DNA from: Shewanella sp. ANA-3
GTDB taxonomy: Bacteria; Pseudomonadota; Gammaproteobacteria; Enterobacterales; Shewanellaceae
Assembly (NCBI RefSeq): GCF_000203935.1
Contig: NC_008577.1
Span: 1,736,001 to 1,800,000 of the forward strand
DNA: 64,000 nucleotides
Direction of reading: 5' to 3'
Position 1 is the stretch's first letter; each line of letters starts with the position of its first letter. The translations under genes were made by a program, and so were the position numbers. The notes under the pieces were generated by a model. That model was given only the letters and a program-made list of their open reading frames with translations, was not told where the DNA came from and ran no database searches. Positions 34,319 through 43,064 of the stretch are shown here, in pieces.

Positions 34319-36010
34319 TTATCTTTGTTGTTCAGTCGTAGTGGTCGCAGTTGCTTGCTGGCTTTCATCCAAGCCTGCGCCCATCTTGATGGCCGAAATC
34401 ACAGCCTGCGCCTTTTGGCGGGTTTCATCGGCTTCACTCTGCGGATCGGAATCAAACACCACGCCAGCACCCGCTTGGATATGGGCAACGCCGTTTTTCA
34501 CAAAGGCGGAGCGGATAACGATACAGGTGTCCATATCCCCAAGGGCGTTGAGGTAACCCACAGCGCCGCCGTAGCTGCCGCGGCGGGTCTTTTCTGCTTG
34601 ACGCACCAATTGAGAGGCGCGCACTTTCGGGGCGCCAACTAGCGTGCCCATATTCATACAGGCCTGATAGGCGTGGAGTGCATCTAAGTCTTGGCGTAGT
34701 TGACCTGTGACGCGGCTGACTAAGTGCATGACGTGGGAATAACGGTCGACTTTAAGTAACTCGGCCACTTTGCGGCTGCCGCTTTGGCTGATACGGGCGA
34801 TATCGTTACGGGCTAAATCGACCAACATTAAATGTTCGGAGAGCTCTTTTTTATCCAAACGCAATTCGAGTTCGATACGGCTATCGAGGTCGAAATCGAT
34901 CTCGCCGCTGGCGGTTTTGCCGCGTTTACGGGTGCCTGCAATCGGGTAGACTTCGACCTGATTATTGCTGGCTTCATATTTCAGCGCGCTCTCGGGCGAG
35001 GCGCCAAACAGGGTGAAGTCATAGCCCCTGAAATAAAACATATAGGGGCTGGGGTTGGTTAAACGTAGTGCGCGGTAAGCTCCCAAGGTATCGGGGCAGG
35101 GCAGGCTAAAGCTGCGTGAAGGCACGACTTGGAAGATGTCGCCGGCAATAATGTGTTCTTTTAAATCAATAACGGTTTGCTTGAAGTCATCATCACTAAC
35201 ATTCACTTGCTCTGTGGCCGTTATGCCGACGAGGGCGGGTGCAGGTGTTGCACTCTTGGCTAGGGCTTCACATTGGGCGCTGATGTTCTCTGCTCGCTCG
35301 GCTAAGGCTTGGGTCACCTCTAAATGTTGTTCAGTGCCTTCACTGAAGTTGTGAGTGATGATCTCGGCGTGTTTTTGCTTGTGATCGATAAGAATTAAGG
35401 TTTCGGCGAGATAAAATAAATAATCAGGACAATCATTTGCACCATTTGGTGCTTCAGGCAGTGGCTCGACGGTATCAATCAAATCGTAGGAGAGCACGCC
35501 ACCTAAAAATAAGTCTTCGAATGCTGGCGTCTGGCCGCAGTCGATATGCTTTACAAACAAGCGCAAACCATCGAGGGGCGAGGTGGATTTTAAGCGGGCA
35601 TCTTCATCCTTAAGCTCAGTGTCCTTTTGCAGCGTGACCACTAAGTTGTGGCCATCGCGTTGGCATTGAGTTTGGCTTGAACGAGCAATAAAAAATTGCT
35701 CGATGGGGGCGAGTAAACTGACGCCATTGTCACTCAGTGCGCTAAAGCGTAAACGATAGCCATCGCAGCGGATCATCAGCGCCGCATGGGTCATCACCAT
35801 GCTCTTAAGATTTTCCTTGCTGTCGATTTCTGCCGATTCTAACAACATGGTATGGGGTACATCTTGGGTGATGTGCTGGTACAGGCGCAGTGGGTCGCTA
35901 TGATATGCCAGCGTCGCCTTGAGCGTATGCGAACGTGCGAATGTCTGTTGAGACGGGGCAAAATGCGCGCCATCAACTTGGGTAACCTGATTAAATGTCT
36001 TTAGGGTCAT
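34319..36010 (-). CDS. trpE: Anthranilate synthase component I
   Basis: A 563-residue chorismate-binding enzyme, slightly longer than average. The N-terminal feedback motif LLESAEI is present, so tryptophan inhibition is expected. Catalytic segments are FQVVPSRSFSL, YMFYFRGYDFTLFGASPES, PIAGTRKRG, LVDLARNDIARIS and GAPKVRASQL. It is the first structural gene of the trp operon, directly after the attenuator. Confidence 0.98.
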   Translation of the reverse strand: MTLKTFNQVTQVDGAHFAPSQQTFARSHTLKATLAYHSDPLRLYQHITQDVPHTMLLESAEIDSKENLKSMVMTHAALMIRCDGYRLRFSALSDNGVSLLAPIEQFFIARSSQTQCQRDGHNLVVTLQKDTELKDEDARLKSTSPLDGLRLFVKHIDCGQTPAFEDLFLGGVLSYDLIDTVEPLPEAPNGANDCPDYLFYLAETLILIDHKQKHAEIITHNFSEGTEQHLEVTQALAERAENISAQCEALAKSATPAPALVGITATEQVNVSDDDFKQTVIDLKEHIIAGDIFQVVPSRSFSLPCPDTLGAYRALRLTNPSPYMFYFRGYDFTLFGASPESALKYEASNNQVEVYPIAGTRKRGKTASGEIDFDLDSRIELELRLDKKELSEHLMLVDLARNDIARISQSGSRKVAELLKVDRYSHVMHLVSRVTGQLRQDLDALHAYQACMNMGTLVGAPKVRASQLVRQAEKTRRGSYGGAVGYLNALGDMDTCIVIRSAFVKNGVAHIQAGAGVVFDSDPQSEADETRQKAQAVISAIKMGAGLDESQQATATTTTEQQR

Positions 36011-36061
36011 GCTTATCTCGCTTTTTATCCGTTTACCGCGTTGCAGACATTTTTCGCACCA

Positions 36062-36093
36062 ACAAAAAAGCCCGCATTTCTGCGGGCTTTTTT
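36062..36093 (-). terminator. trp attenuator
   Basis: Minus-strand stem AAAAAAGCCCGCA / TGCGGGCTTTTTT ends in a T run, 52 bp before trpE. The CCCGC of its first arm can pair with GCGGG just after the leader-peptide stop (36136-36140), giving the expected antiterminator. Confidence 0.92.
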
Positions 36094-36139
36094 GTTGATT
36101 CTGTTACTTTCAAATGAGCACAGAGCTTCACACCACCCG

Positions 36140-36196
36140 CTAAGTTGGGAAGTACCACCACCAAATGATGTTGAAAGAAGCGTTAATCTGAGTCAT
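36140..36196 (-). CDS. trpL: trp operon leader peptide
   Basis: An 18-codon frame (MTQINASFNIIWWWYFPT) preceded by GAGG at 36206-36209. It has three consecutive Trp codons. Ribosome stalling at these codons when charged tRNA-Trp is scarce would favour the antiterminator and allow trpE transcription. The arrangement is that of a classical gammaproteobacterial attenuator. Confidence 0.93.
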   Translation of the reverse strand: MTQINASFNIIWWWYFPT

Positions 36197-36229
36197 TCAA
36201 AAGGGCCTCAATAATTCGTTAGTTGAGCT

Positions 36230-36261
36230 ATAGAAAACATGAGCCTGAGTCGAAAGTCAAT
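36230..36261 (-). promoter_or_regulatory. Candidate trp promoter
   Basis: A good -35 (TTGACT, minus strand, 36255-36260) lies upstream of trpL; the best -10 nearby (TATAGC or TTCTAT) has non-ideal spacing. I could not find a convincing TrpR operator. Confidence 0.35.
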
Positions 36262-36379
36262 TGAATATTTTTCAAAATGATGGATTCACGCCGCTAAATC
36301 ACTGTACCGAATGCCATTCCTACTCGATAAAGTGTGAGATAAATGCACATTTCATCTTAAATTCACGTACAATAACGGC

Positions 36380-37240
36380 ATGAATACTCAAAGCATATTG
36401 GCTGACTTGCACAGCCACACGACCGCATCCGACGGTCATCTCACGCCGTCCGAGCTGGTCGCCAGAGCCCTTGAAAAGGGCGTGCAGTTATTTGCAATTA
36501 CGGATCACGATACGGTTGCTGGCTTAGGTGAAGCCCGCGCCTTCAATCAAGCGCAGGCCGAACCGTTAAAACTGATTTCTGGGGTTGAGATTTCAACCCG
36601 TTGGAATAGTTACGATATTCACATAGTGGCGCTCAACTTTGATGAGACCCATGCCGAGTTATTAGGCTTTTTAGCGCATCAGCGTGAGTTGCGTGAGCAG
36701 CGTGCCGAAGAAATCGGCCATCGTTTGGCTAAAGCCGGGATTGAAGGCGCCTATGAGGGCGCTAAAAAACTCGCCGCTGGCGCTGCCATAAGCCGCGGTC
36801 ACTATGCACGCTGGCTTGCCGATAATGGCCATGCGGTGGATATGCCAAGTGTGTTCAAACGCTATTTAGCTCGTGGTAAAACCGGCTATGTGCCCAATAA
36901 TTGGGGCGATATGGCCAGCGCGATTGAGGTGATCCACAACGCGGGCGGCCTTGCGGTATTGGCCCATCCGAGCGGTTATAAGTTGTCGGCCAAGTGGTTA
37001 AAGCGGTTAGTGCGAGAATTTAAAGAAGCAGGCGGGGATGCCATGGAAGTGGTACTCGGCCAACAAACGGTGGATGACAGGGCAAATTTAGTGGCGCTGA
37101 GTGTCCAAAATCAGTTGCTTGCATCGATAGGGAGTGATTTTCACTTTCCAAGCAATTGGATTGAACTAGGTAAAAATCTCTACCAGCCTCAAGGTATTGA
37201 TTGGGTCTGGCAGTCGGGATCTTGGGTGGAACGACCATGA
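36380..37240 (+). CDS. rnm: PHP-domain phosphoesterase/exonuclease (YciV/RNase AM)
   Basis: A 286-residue PHP-family protein. Metal-binding motifs are ADLHSHTTASDG, AITDHDTV, ISGVEIS, VLAHPSGYK and IGSDFHFP. The E. coli homologue hydrolyses 3',5'-bisphosphates and trims 5' ends of RNAs. It is divergent from the trp operon, as yciV is in E. coli, and its stop overlaps the next start (ATGA). Confidence 0.92.
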   Translation: MNTQSILADLHSHTTASDGHLTPSELVARALEKGVQLFAITDHDTVAGLGEARAFNQAQAEPLKLISGVEISTRWNSYDIHIVALNFDETHAELLGFLAHQRELREQRAEEIGHRLAKAGIEGAYEGAKKLAAGAAISRGHYARWLADNGHAVDMPSVFKRYLARGKTGYVPNNWGDMASAIEVIHNAGGLAVLAHPSGYKLSAKWLKRLVREFKEAGGDAMEVVLGQQTVDDRANLVALSVQNQLLASIGSDFHFPSNWIELGKNLYQPQGIDWVWQSGSWVERP

Positions 37241-37857
37241 GTCAGTTTTTTTATGTACACGAAGTAAATCCACAGGTACGCCTGATCAGTCAAGCAGTGG
37301 CTGTGCTTAAGTCCGGCGGTGTGATTGTATATCCAACCGATTCGGGCTATGCCCTCGGTTGTATGATTGGCGAGAAAGACGCGATGACGCGCATTACCCG
37401 CATTCGTCAAATCGAGCATGACCATAATTTCTCGTTAATGTGCCGCGACTTATCCGAGTTAGCGACCTATGCCAAGGTGGATAATCAGGCCTACCGCATC
37501 TTAAAAAGCTGCACGCCTGGACCTTACACTTTCATCTTTAAGGCGAGCAAGGAAGTACCCCGTCGTCTGCAAAATGACAAGAAGAAAACCATAGGTATCC
37601 GCGTGCCTGATAATATTATTGCCTTAGCTCTGCTCGAAGCGTTAGATGCGCCGCTGATGTCGACCAGTTTGGTGATGCCAAATAGTGATTTTGCTGAATC
37701 TGATCCTGAGCACATTCGCGATCTGTTAGAACATCAAGTGGATGTGATTATTCACGGCGGTTATTTAGGTGAAAAACCGACCACGGTCATTGATATGTCG
37801 GAAGATGGTTTCGAAGTGCTGCGTGAAGGCGCGGGTGATGTGACCCCCTTTCTCTAA
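37237..37857 (+). CDS. yciO: YciO, Sua5/YrdC-like protein
   Basis: A 206-residue protein of the YrdC-like RNA-binding fold. The ATG at 37237 overlaps the yciV stop and is preferred over an ATG at 37201. Motifs are GGVIVYPTDSGYALGC, RIRQIEHDHNFSLMCRDLS and KKTIGIRVPDN. The family binds tRNA and nucleotides; YciO is a paralogue of the threonylcarbamoyl-AMP synthase TsaC, lacking some of its residues. Coupling to yciV is conserved in this neighbourhood. Confidence 0.93.
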   Translation: MSQFFYVHEVNPQVRLISQAVAVLKSGGVIVYPTDSGYALGCMIGEKDAMTRITRIRQIEHDHNFSLMCRDLSELATYAKVDNQAYRILKSCTPGPYTFIFKASKEVPRRLQNDKKKTIGIRVPDNIIALALLEALDAPLMSTSLVMPNSDFAESDPEHIRDLLEHQVDVIIHGGYLGEKPTTVIDMSEDGFEVLREGAGDVTPFL

Positions 37858-37898
37858 CCGCGATTTATCCTAAGAGATTGAGGCGATAAAACCATCAT

Positions 37899-37934
37899 TT
37901 GACAGTGTTATCGCCGCTCAATTGCGGGTATAAT
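37899..37934 (+). promoter_or_regulatory. Candidate promoter of scpAB
   Basis: A perfect -10 (TATAAT, 37929-37934) lies 112 bp before scpA. A consensus TTGACA at 37899-37904 is 24 bp upstream, longer than the normal 17, so only the -10 is convincing. Confidence 0.4.
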
Positions 37935-38046
37935 CGCGCGTTTGGCGTAGGGGCGCTTGCATAGCGAGCTTATGCCGCGCTCAGTACAGGTTCGAGTCAG
38001 TCATCTACAACCGTTTAAAAACGATTGTTTTACATGGGGATAGCGG

Positions 38047-38835
38047 ATGCAGGGCACGCAACAAAGTTTACCCTTAGCCGTTGTTCGCGGTCAGGCGATG
38101 ACCGAAATGCCACAGGATTTATTTATTCCACCTGAGGCGTTAGAAGTGTTCTTGGAGTCCTTCGAAGGGCCGCTCGACTTACTTTTGTATTTGATCCGTA
38201 AGCAAAAATTAGATGTTGTCGATTTACCCATTTCGCAGATCACCGCGCAATATCTAGAATATATCGCGATGCTTACTCAGGCGCGTATCGAATTGGCCTC
38301 GGATTATTTGGTCATGGCGGCAACACTGGCTGAGATTAAATCCCGGCTGCTGCTGCCGCGTATGGTGGCGGAAGATGAAGTGGAGGAAGATCCACGGGCC
38401 CAGTTGATCCGTCAATTGAAGGCCTATGAGGTGATCAAAGAAGCCTCGCAAAAAATTGATGATTTACCTCGGCTTGAACGCGATGTGTTTCAAGCAACCG
38501 CGGCACCTTCACCGAATATCAAACCTTTGGTGATCCCGCCAGATGTATCGTTATTTGAAATCGCCCGCGCCTTTGGCGAGGTGCTTAGACGTATCGATGC
38601 CAATGAAGATCATCATGTTAAGCGTGAACAGTTATCGACCCGCGAGCGTATGAGCCAAATTTTAGCCATGCTTAATAGCGAGACGTTTACGCCCTTTGAG
38701 CGTTTATTTAGCGTCGAAGAAGGCCGAGCCGGTGTGGTGGTGACCTTTTTAGCGCTGATGGAATTGGTCAAAGAACTATTAGTGGAATTGTACCAAACAG
38801 AGCCGTTTTCAACTATTTACGTAAAGGCCTATTAA
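38047..38835 (+). CDS. scpA: Segregation and condensation protein A
   Basis: A 262-residue kleisin. The family core FEGPLDLLLYLIRKQKLDVVDLPI is present, with ASDYLVMAATLAEIKSRLLLP and a C-terminal winged-helix region (VVVTFLALMELVKELLV). It bridges SMC heads with ScpB in chromosome condensation. About 30 residues precede the core. The stop lies three bases before the scpB ATG. Confidence 0.95.
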   Translation: MQGTQQSLPLAVVRGQAMTEMPQDLFIPPEALEVFLESFEGPLDLLLYLIRKQKLDVVDLPISQITAQYLEYIAMLTQARIELASDYLVMAATLAEIKSRLLLPRMVAEDEVEEDPRAQLIRQLKAYEVIKEASQKIDDLPRLERDVFQATAAPSPNIKPLVIPPDVSLFEIARAFGEVLRRIDANEDHHVKREQLSTRERMSQILAMLNSETFTPFERLFSVEEGRAGVVVTFLALMELVKELLVELYQTEPFSTIYVKAY

Positions 38836-38838
38836 TTG

Positions 38839-39435
38839 ATGCAGATAAATCCAATTCAATTAAAACAGCTTATTGAAGCGAGTCTGTTTGTATTGGGGAA
38901 ACCCTTGTCGGTGAAAATGTTGAAAGAAACCGTGTTGGCGGATTTCAGTGTTTCCAGAGACAAAATCAAAGCCGCATTGGAAGAGCTGCAGCAGGATTAT
39001 CAGGAACGGGGTGTTCAACTTGTGAAAGTGGCTGGAGGTTATCGCTTCCAGACCTTGGAAGTCCTGAGTCCTTTTTTGCAACCCCTGTGGCAGGAAAAAG
39101 CACCTAAGTATTCGCGGGCAACATTAGAGACCTTGGCGGTGATCGCCTATCGTCAACCCGTGACCCGTGGTGATATTGAGCAGGTGCGAGGTGTGGCCAT
39201 TAGTAGCCATATCATTAAAAGTTTGTCAGATAGACATTGGATTAAAGTCGTTGGCCATAAAGAAGTCCCGGGGCGACCCGCACTCTACGCCACGACCTTA
39301 GAATTTTTAGCCTATTTTGGCTTAGATACCCTAGCGGATTTACCTGCGCTTACGGATACTGAGTCATTGCAGGCGGTATTTTCAGGTTTGAAAGTAACGC
39401 CTGAACAGTCAGAAGAGCAAGATACTAATGAGTGA
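38839..39435 (+). CDS. scpB: Segregation and condensation protein B
   Basis: A 198-residue protein with paired winged-helix domains: [15 protein letters not shown] at the start and [27 protein letters not shown], the ScpB signature, in the second half. GRPALYATT and [14 protein letters not shown] complete the family pattern. The ATG at 38839 is used rather than the adjacent TTG. Its end overlaps the rluB start by eight bases. Confidence 0.95.
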   Translation: MQINPIQLKQLIEASLFVLGKPLSVKMLKETVLADFSVSRDKIKAALEELQQDYQERGVQLVKVAGGYRFQTLEVLSPFLQPLWQEKAPKYSRATLETLAVIAYRQPVTRGDIEQVRGVAISSHIIKSLSDRHWIKVVGHKEVPGRPALYATTLEFLAYFGLDTLADLPALTDTESLQAVFSGLKVTPEQSEEQDTNE

Positions 39436-40303
39436 AAAATTGCAGAAAGTCTTGGCCCGTGCAGGCCATGGCTCCCGTCGTGAGATGGAGGCATGGATTG
39501 CTGCAGGCCGAGTTAGTATTGATGGCGTGATTGCCAATCTTGGCGACCGTATCGAAGCCGATGCGAAGGTTCGTATCGATGGTAGAGCCGTATCGCTTAA
39601 GTCCGCTGACGATGTGATTTGCCGCGTACTCGCCTATCACAAACCCGAAGGTGAGATTTGTAGCCGTAAAGACCCTGAAGGTCGTCCAACCGTGTTTGAC
39701 CGTTTGCCGAAAGTGCGTGACTCCCGTTGGGTTGCGGTCGGCCGTCTGGATATCAACACTTCAGGCTTATTGCTGTTTACCTCAGATGGTGAATTAGCAA
39801 ACCGTTTGATGCACCCTTCTAACGAAGTTGAACGTGAATACGCAGTACGTACCTTTGGTGAGGTGCCTGAGGCTGCGGTACAACGTCTGCGTACCGGCGT
39901 AATGTTAGAAGACGGCATGGCGCAGTTCGATGCCATCAAAGCCGCAGGCGGCGAGGGCATGAACCAATGGTGGCACGTATGTTTACGTGAAGGCCGCAAC
40001 CGCGAAGTGCGTCGTTTATGGGAATCCCAAGAGGTGCAAGTTAGCCGTCTGATCCGTGTGCGTTACGGTATGGTGGAATTGCCTAAATCTCTGCCTCGTG
40101 GTGGCTGGGTTGAATTGCCTATTGAGCAAGTTAACTACCTGCGCCAATTAGCGGGTCTTGAACCTGAAACTCGCACTATGCTGGCCGCCGATAAACACAG
40201 CGTGGCCCGTGCTCAGGTAAAGAGTGCTAAAATTCGCCGCGCCGTACGCAAGCATAAAGTGACTGCGACGCCTAAGGCTAAGCCAACACGTCAGCGTAGT
40301 TAA
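39428..40303 (+). CDS. rluB: 23S rRNA pseudouridine synthase RluB
   Basis: A 291-residue enzyme with an N-terminal S4 RNA-binding domain ([20 protein letters not shown]) and a RsuA-type catalytic domain. The catalytic Asp is in [25 protein letters not shown] and [10 protein letters not shown] follow. It makes pseudouridine 2605 in 23S rRNA. The last 45 residues are Lys/Arg-rich, as in other RluB proteins. A terminator follows. Confidence 0.96.
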   Translation: MSEKLQKVLARAGHGSRREMEAWIAAGRVSIDGVIANLGDRIEADAKVRIDGRAVSLKSADDVICRVLAYHKPEGEICSRKDPEGRPTVFDRLPKVRDSRWVAVGRLDINTSGLLLFTSDGELANRLMHPSNEVEREYAVRTFGEVPEAAVQRLRTGVMLEDGMAQFDAIKAAGGEGMNQWWHVCLREGRNREVRRLWESQEVQVSRLIRVRYGMVELPKSLPRGGWVELPIEQVNYLRQLAGLEPETRTMLAADKHSVARAQVKSAKIRRAVRKHKVTATPKAKPTRQRS

Positions 40304-40333
40304 TATCTTTCGAGTGATGTTTAGTCTCTCAGT

Positions 40334-40358
40334 AAAAAGGCCGCATGCGGCCTTTTTT
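40334..40358 (+). terminator. Terminator after rluB
   Basis: AAAGGCCGCATGCGGCCTTT, a near-perfect palindrome, runs into six T residues. Confidence 0.92.
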
Positions 40359-40416
40359 GCTTTCTGCGGCCAGCGGTTATGCTATAACAAACCTAAAGAT
40401 GACGAGGAGATGAACC

Positions 40417-41379
40417 ATGGAGTTAATATCGGTCAAGCGAATTTGGGACCAAGGTGAACACAATGCCTTTACCGATCTCGTCTTATTTCAGGGCGCATTA
40501 TTCTGTGTGTTTAGGGAAGGTTCCGCCCATGTTTCTCCCGATGGCGCCTTACGTATTCTCCGTTCTCAAGATGCTGGTGGGACGTGGCAAAGTATGTCGC
40601 TGCTTACTTCCACTCGAGCGGATTTGCGCGATGGCAAGTTAATTGAGTTTAGAGGGGAATTATTGTTATTGGGCGGGGGGACTCAGCACGATAAATCAGG
40701 TTTACAGTCCTATCTTTGGCGCTCAAAGGATGGCGTACATTGGTCTGAAGCACAGGAGGTCGCTGATAAAGGTTATTGGTTATGGCGCTTAACTGAGCAT
40801 CAAGATGCACTCTATGGCGTGGGGTATCGAGCGGGGCCTGATGGGGATACCCGTCTCTATAAAAGTGATGATGGACAGCAGTTCAAGTCTTGGATGTCAG
40901 TGTTTAATAATCAAGGCTATGTAAATGAAAGCTCGCTCGTATTTCACCAAGGGAGTTGTTTTTGTTTATTAAGGCGCGATCCCGTGTGGAGTGACGAGTT
41001 TTTAGGTTTACTCGGCCATAGTTTACCGCCATTCAATCAATGGGCGTGGCAAACACTCGATAAACGCATTGGTGGGCCGGTGATGTTTGTTTATCAATCC
41101 CATTTGATGGCGGTTGTGCGTCTTTATGAAGGAAGCGTTCGCACAGCACTTATTGAGATAAATAAAGAGACGGGCACAATTCACGAGTGGCTTACTTTAC
41201 CTTCGCAAGGCGATACCAGTTATGCTGGAGTTGTGCTCGAAGGGGGTTATCTTTACGTGAGCTATTATTCAAGTCACGAAATGATATCGGTTTCAGATAA
41301 GAGCCAAGTCCATAATGGAGAGGCTCCAGAGAAGCATAAGACGATGATTTACTTTGCGAAGATTAGGTTCAGTGATTGA
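40417..41379 (+). CDS. BNR/Asp-box repeat protein (sialidase-like propeller)
   Basis: A 320-residue protein whose repeats resemble sialidase Asp boxes: SQDAGGTWQ, SKDGVHWSE and SDDGQQFKSW at roughly 50-residue intervals. A six-bladed beta-propeller is expected. FREGSAHVSPDG near the start resembles the Arg-containing opening of sialidase-like folds. There is no signal peptide, so it is probably cytoplasmic, and a true sialidase catalytic triad cannot be confirmed. It interrupts the conserved rluB-yciK neighbourhood and has its own terminator, so it is likely an accessory gene. Confidence 0.7.
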   Translation: MELISVKRIWDQGEHNAFTDLVLFQGALFCVFREGSAHVSPDGALRILRSQDAGGTWQSMSLLTSTRADLRDGKLIEFRGELLLLGGGTQHDKSGLQSYLWRSKDGVHWSEAQEVADKGYWLWRLTEHQDALYGVGYRAGPDGDTRLYKSDDGQQFKSWMSVFNNQGYVNESSLVFHQGSCFCLLRRDPVWSDEFLGLLGHSLPPFNQWAWQTLDKRIGGPVMFVYQSHLMAVVRLYEGSVRTALIEINKETGTIHEWLTLPSQGDTSYAGVVLEGGYLYVSYYSSHEMISVSDKSQVHNGEAPEKHKTMIYFAKIRFSD

Positions 41380-41384
41380 GCAAA

Positions 41385-41413
41385 AATAAAGGGAGCGTAG
41401 GGCTCCCTTTATT
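41385..41413. terminator. Bidirectional terminator after the propeller gene
   Basis: AATAAAGGGAGC and GCTCCCTTTATT form a 12-bp stem around a 5-nt loop, immediately before the IS200-type element. Confidence 0.85.
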
Positions 41414-42037
41414 GTCATCCCAAAACCACCGCCTCTGGCGGTGGTGATTGTCCCTTAAGGCTATAGCCTGAATAACGCCCATGTTAAAAGAGACCTTCTT
41501 ATTCACCACAAGTAAGAGGAAACGAGAAACATGGGCGATTACAGAAGTTCATCACATGTTTACTGGCGTTGTAAATATCATATCGTTTGGACGCCTAAGT
41601 ACAGATTCAAAATTCTAAAAGGTAACCTTGGTAAAGAGCTCTACAGGTCGATTTATATTCTATGCAATATGAAAAGTTGTGAGGTCTTAGAATTAAACGT
41701 CCAGATAGATCATGTGCATCTAGTCGTGATAATTCCCCCAAAGTTGTCAGTATCCACATTAATGGGGATATTGAAGGGTAGGAGCGCAATAAGGCTTTTT
41801 AACAAATTCCCTCATGCTCGCAAGAAGTTATGGGGAAATAGCTTTTGGGCGAGGGGTTATTTTGTTGATACGGTAGGCGTAAATGAGGAAATCATAAGAC
41901 GCTATGTTCGCCATCAAGATAAGCAAGATCTAGAGCATGATGCTCAATTGTCGCTACAGATGAAGTAGGTGTAAGGAAATAGCCCCTTCCAGGGGCAAAT
42001 CAAAGCCGCCTTCTAAGAAGGCGGATTCTTTACTTTT
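41414..42037 (+). mobile_element. IS200/IS605-type element (single tnpA)
   Basis: A compact element with one transposase gene flanked by subterminal hairpins rather than terminal inverted repeats. Left: ACCACCGCC / GGCGGTGGT (41425-41433, 41437-41445). Right: CCGCCTTC / GAAGGCGG (42006-42013, 42017-42024). An extra small hairpin GCCCCT / AGGGGC lies at 41982-41996. Exact ends cannot be fixed without an empty site; those given are estimates. Confidence 0.75.
41531..41968 (+). CDS. tnpA: IS200-family Y1 transposase TnpA
   Basis: A 145-residue HUH/Y1 single-strand transposase of full length. YWRCKYHIVWTPKYRFKIL is the family opening. The HUH pair is in QIDHVHLVV, and the nucleophile Tyr in IIRRYVRHQDKQ. 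It excises and inserts single-stranded DNA using hairpin ends. AGGAAA precedes the ATG. No tnpB partner is present, as in IS200. The frame is intact, so the element may still be active. Confidence 0.93.
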   Translation: MGDYRSSSHVYWRCKYHIVWTPKYRFKILKGNLGKELYRSIYILCNMKSCEVLELNVQIDHVHLVVIIPPKLSVSTLMGILKGRSAIRLFNKFPHARKKLWGNSFWARGYFVDTVGVNEEIIRRYVRHQDKQDLEHDAQLSLQMK

Positions 42038-42065
42038 ATCTATTCGTGCGTTAGAGCTGCATTGC

Positions 42066-42803
42066 TTATTGAGCGTTAAATTGCTGACCGTTAATTTCGC
42101 TAGAATCTTGCCCCATTAAATAGAGGTAAGTTGGCATGATTTCTTCGGCCGTTTTTAAATCTAATGGATTTTCGGCAGGGTATGCTTTAGCACGCATTTC
42201 GGTGCGAGTCGCACCTGGATTAATGCTGTTAACGCGTACAGAAGTGCCATCACATTCGTGGGCGAGTACTTGCATCATACCTTCGGTTGCAAATTTAGAG
42301 AAGGCATAGGGGCCCCAGTAGGCGCGGCCCTGACGGCCAACACTGCTTGAGGTAAAGATAATCGAGGCACTGGGTGCTTGACGCATAATAGGCAATAAGG
42401 CCTTGGTCAGCATGACCTGTGAGGTGACGTTGACTTTAAGTACATCTTCGAGTGATGGAATATCGATGTGTTCAAACGGACCTAAGGCGCCGAGTAAACT
42501 AGCGTTGTGCAGTAAACCATCTAAATGACCAAACTGCTCGCCAATGGTTTCGGCCATATCGCGGTAGTTTTGTTCGGTGGCGCCTTTTAAATCCAACGGC
42601 ACGATCGCTGGCGTTGGGTAACCCGCCTGTTCGATTACATCGTATACGGCTTCGAGTTTTTTGACGGTTTTACCGAGTAAAATCACGGTAGCACCGTGTT
42701 TGGCAAATTCAATGGCCGCCGCGCGACCGATACCTGCGCCAGCGCCTGTCACCAGGATGGTTTTACCTTGGAGTAAATCTTTTGCTGCTTGATATTCCAA
42801 CAT
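42066..42803 (-). CDS. yciK: Short-chain oxidoreductase YciK
   Basis: A 245-residue SDR. The frame extends further, but the ATG at 42803 gives the family start MLEYQAAKDLLQGK. The NADP-binding motif is TGAGAGIGRAAAIEFA; active-site residues are the Ser in TSSSVGR and Tyr-x3-Lys in YAFSK. The C-terminus (ETRMRAKAYPAENP-like segment) matches YciK, whose substrate is unknown. It sits near sohB as in E. coli. Confidence 0.92.
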   Translation of the reverse strand: MLEYQAAKDLLQGKTILVTGAGAGIGRAAAIEFAKHGATVILLGKTVKKLEAVYDVIEQAGYPTPAIVPLDLKGATEQNYRDMAETIGEQFGHLDGLLHNASLLGALGPFEHIDIPSLEDVLKVNVTSQVMLTKALLPIMRQAPSASIIFTSSSVGRQGRAYWGPYAFSKFATEGMMQVLAHECDGTSVRVNSINPGATRTEMRAKAYPAENPLDLKTAEEIMPTYLYLMGQDSSEINGQQFNAQ

Positions 42804-42986
42804 GAGCCTTTTATTCCTCTTGGCGAAAATGCCCGCCACTTCTAGAGTCGCCGAATTGCTAAACGCATGTTTCAAACAAATGAATGAAACTTTGTTATAA
42901 ATAGCTAAAGTGTTTGTGACAAACTTGTGGCTAACTCAATATTTTTACGTTAACTTGAAACGAGTTAGGGGCTAACATAAGCCCTA

Positions 42987-43017
42987 TTAGTCATAGCTTT
43001 TGCGCTATTGTGACTAA
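42987..43017. promoter_or_regulatory. Imperfect dyad upstream of the lipase gene
   Basis: TTAGTCA and TGACTAA enclose a second pair, TAGC / GCTA, in a 31-bp symmetric element about 50 bp before the lipase ATG. It could be an operator or a leader hairpin. Confidence 0.4.
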
Positions 43018-43064
43018 TTTCTTGGGGAAAACAAAACTATTACAACAAGATTTGGGGAAAAAAA

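Noticed and set aside
36208..36240. Second small frame upstream of trpL on the minus strand (10 codons)
   Set aside because: It lacks Trp codons and its end overlaps the trpL ribosome-binding site; the downstream WWW peptide is the clear leader.
42910..42922. GTTTGT-G-ACAAAC palindrome near a possible CRP or FNR site
   Set aside because: Half-sites and spacing do not match CRP (TGTGA-N6-TCACA) or FNR consensus well enough.
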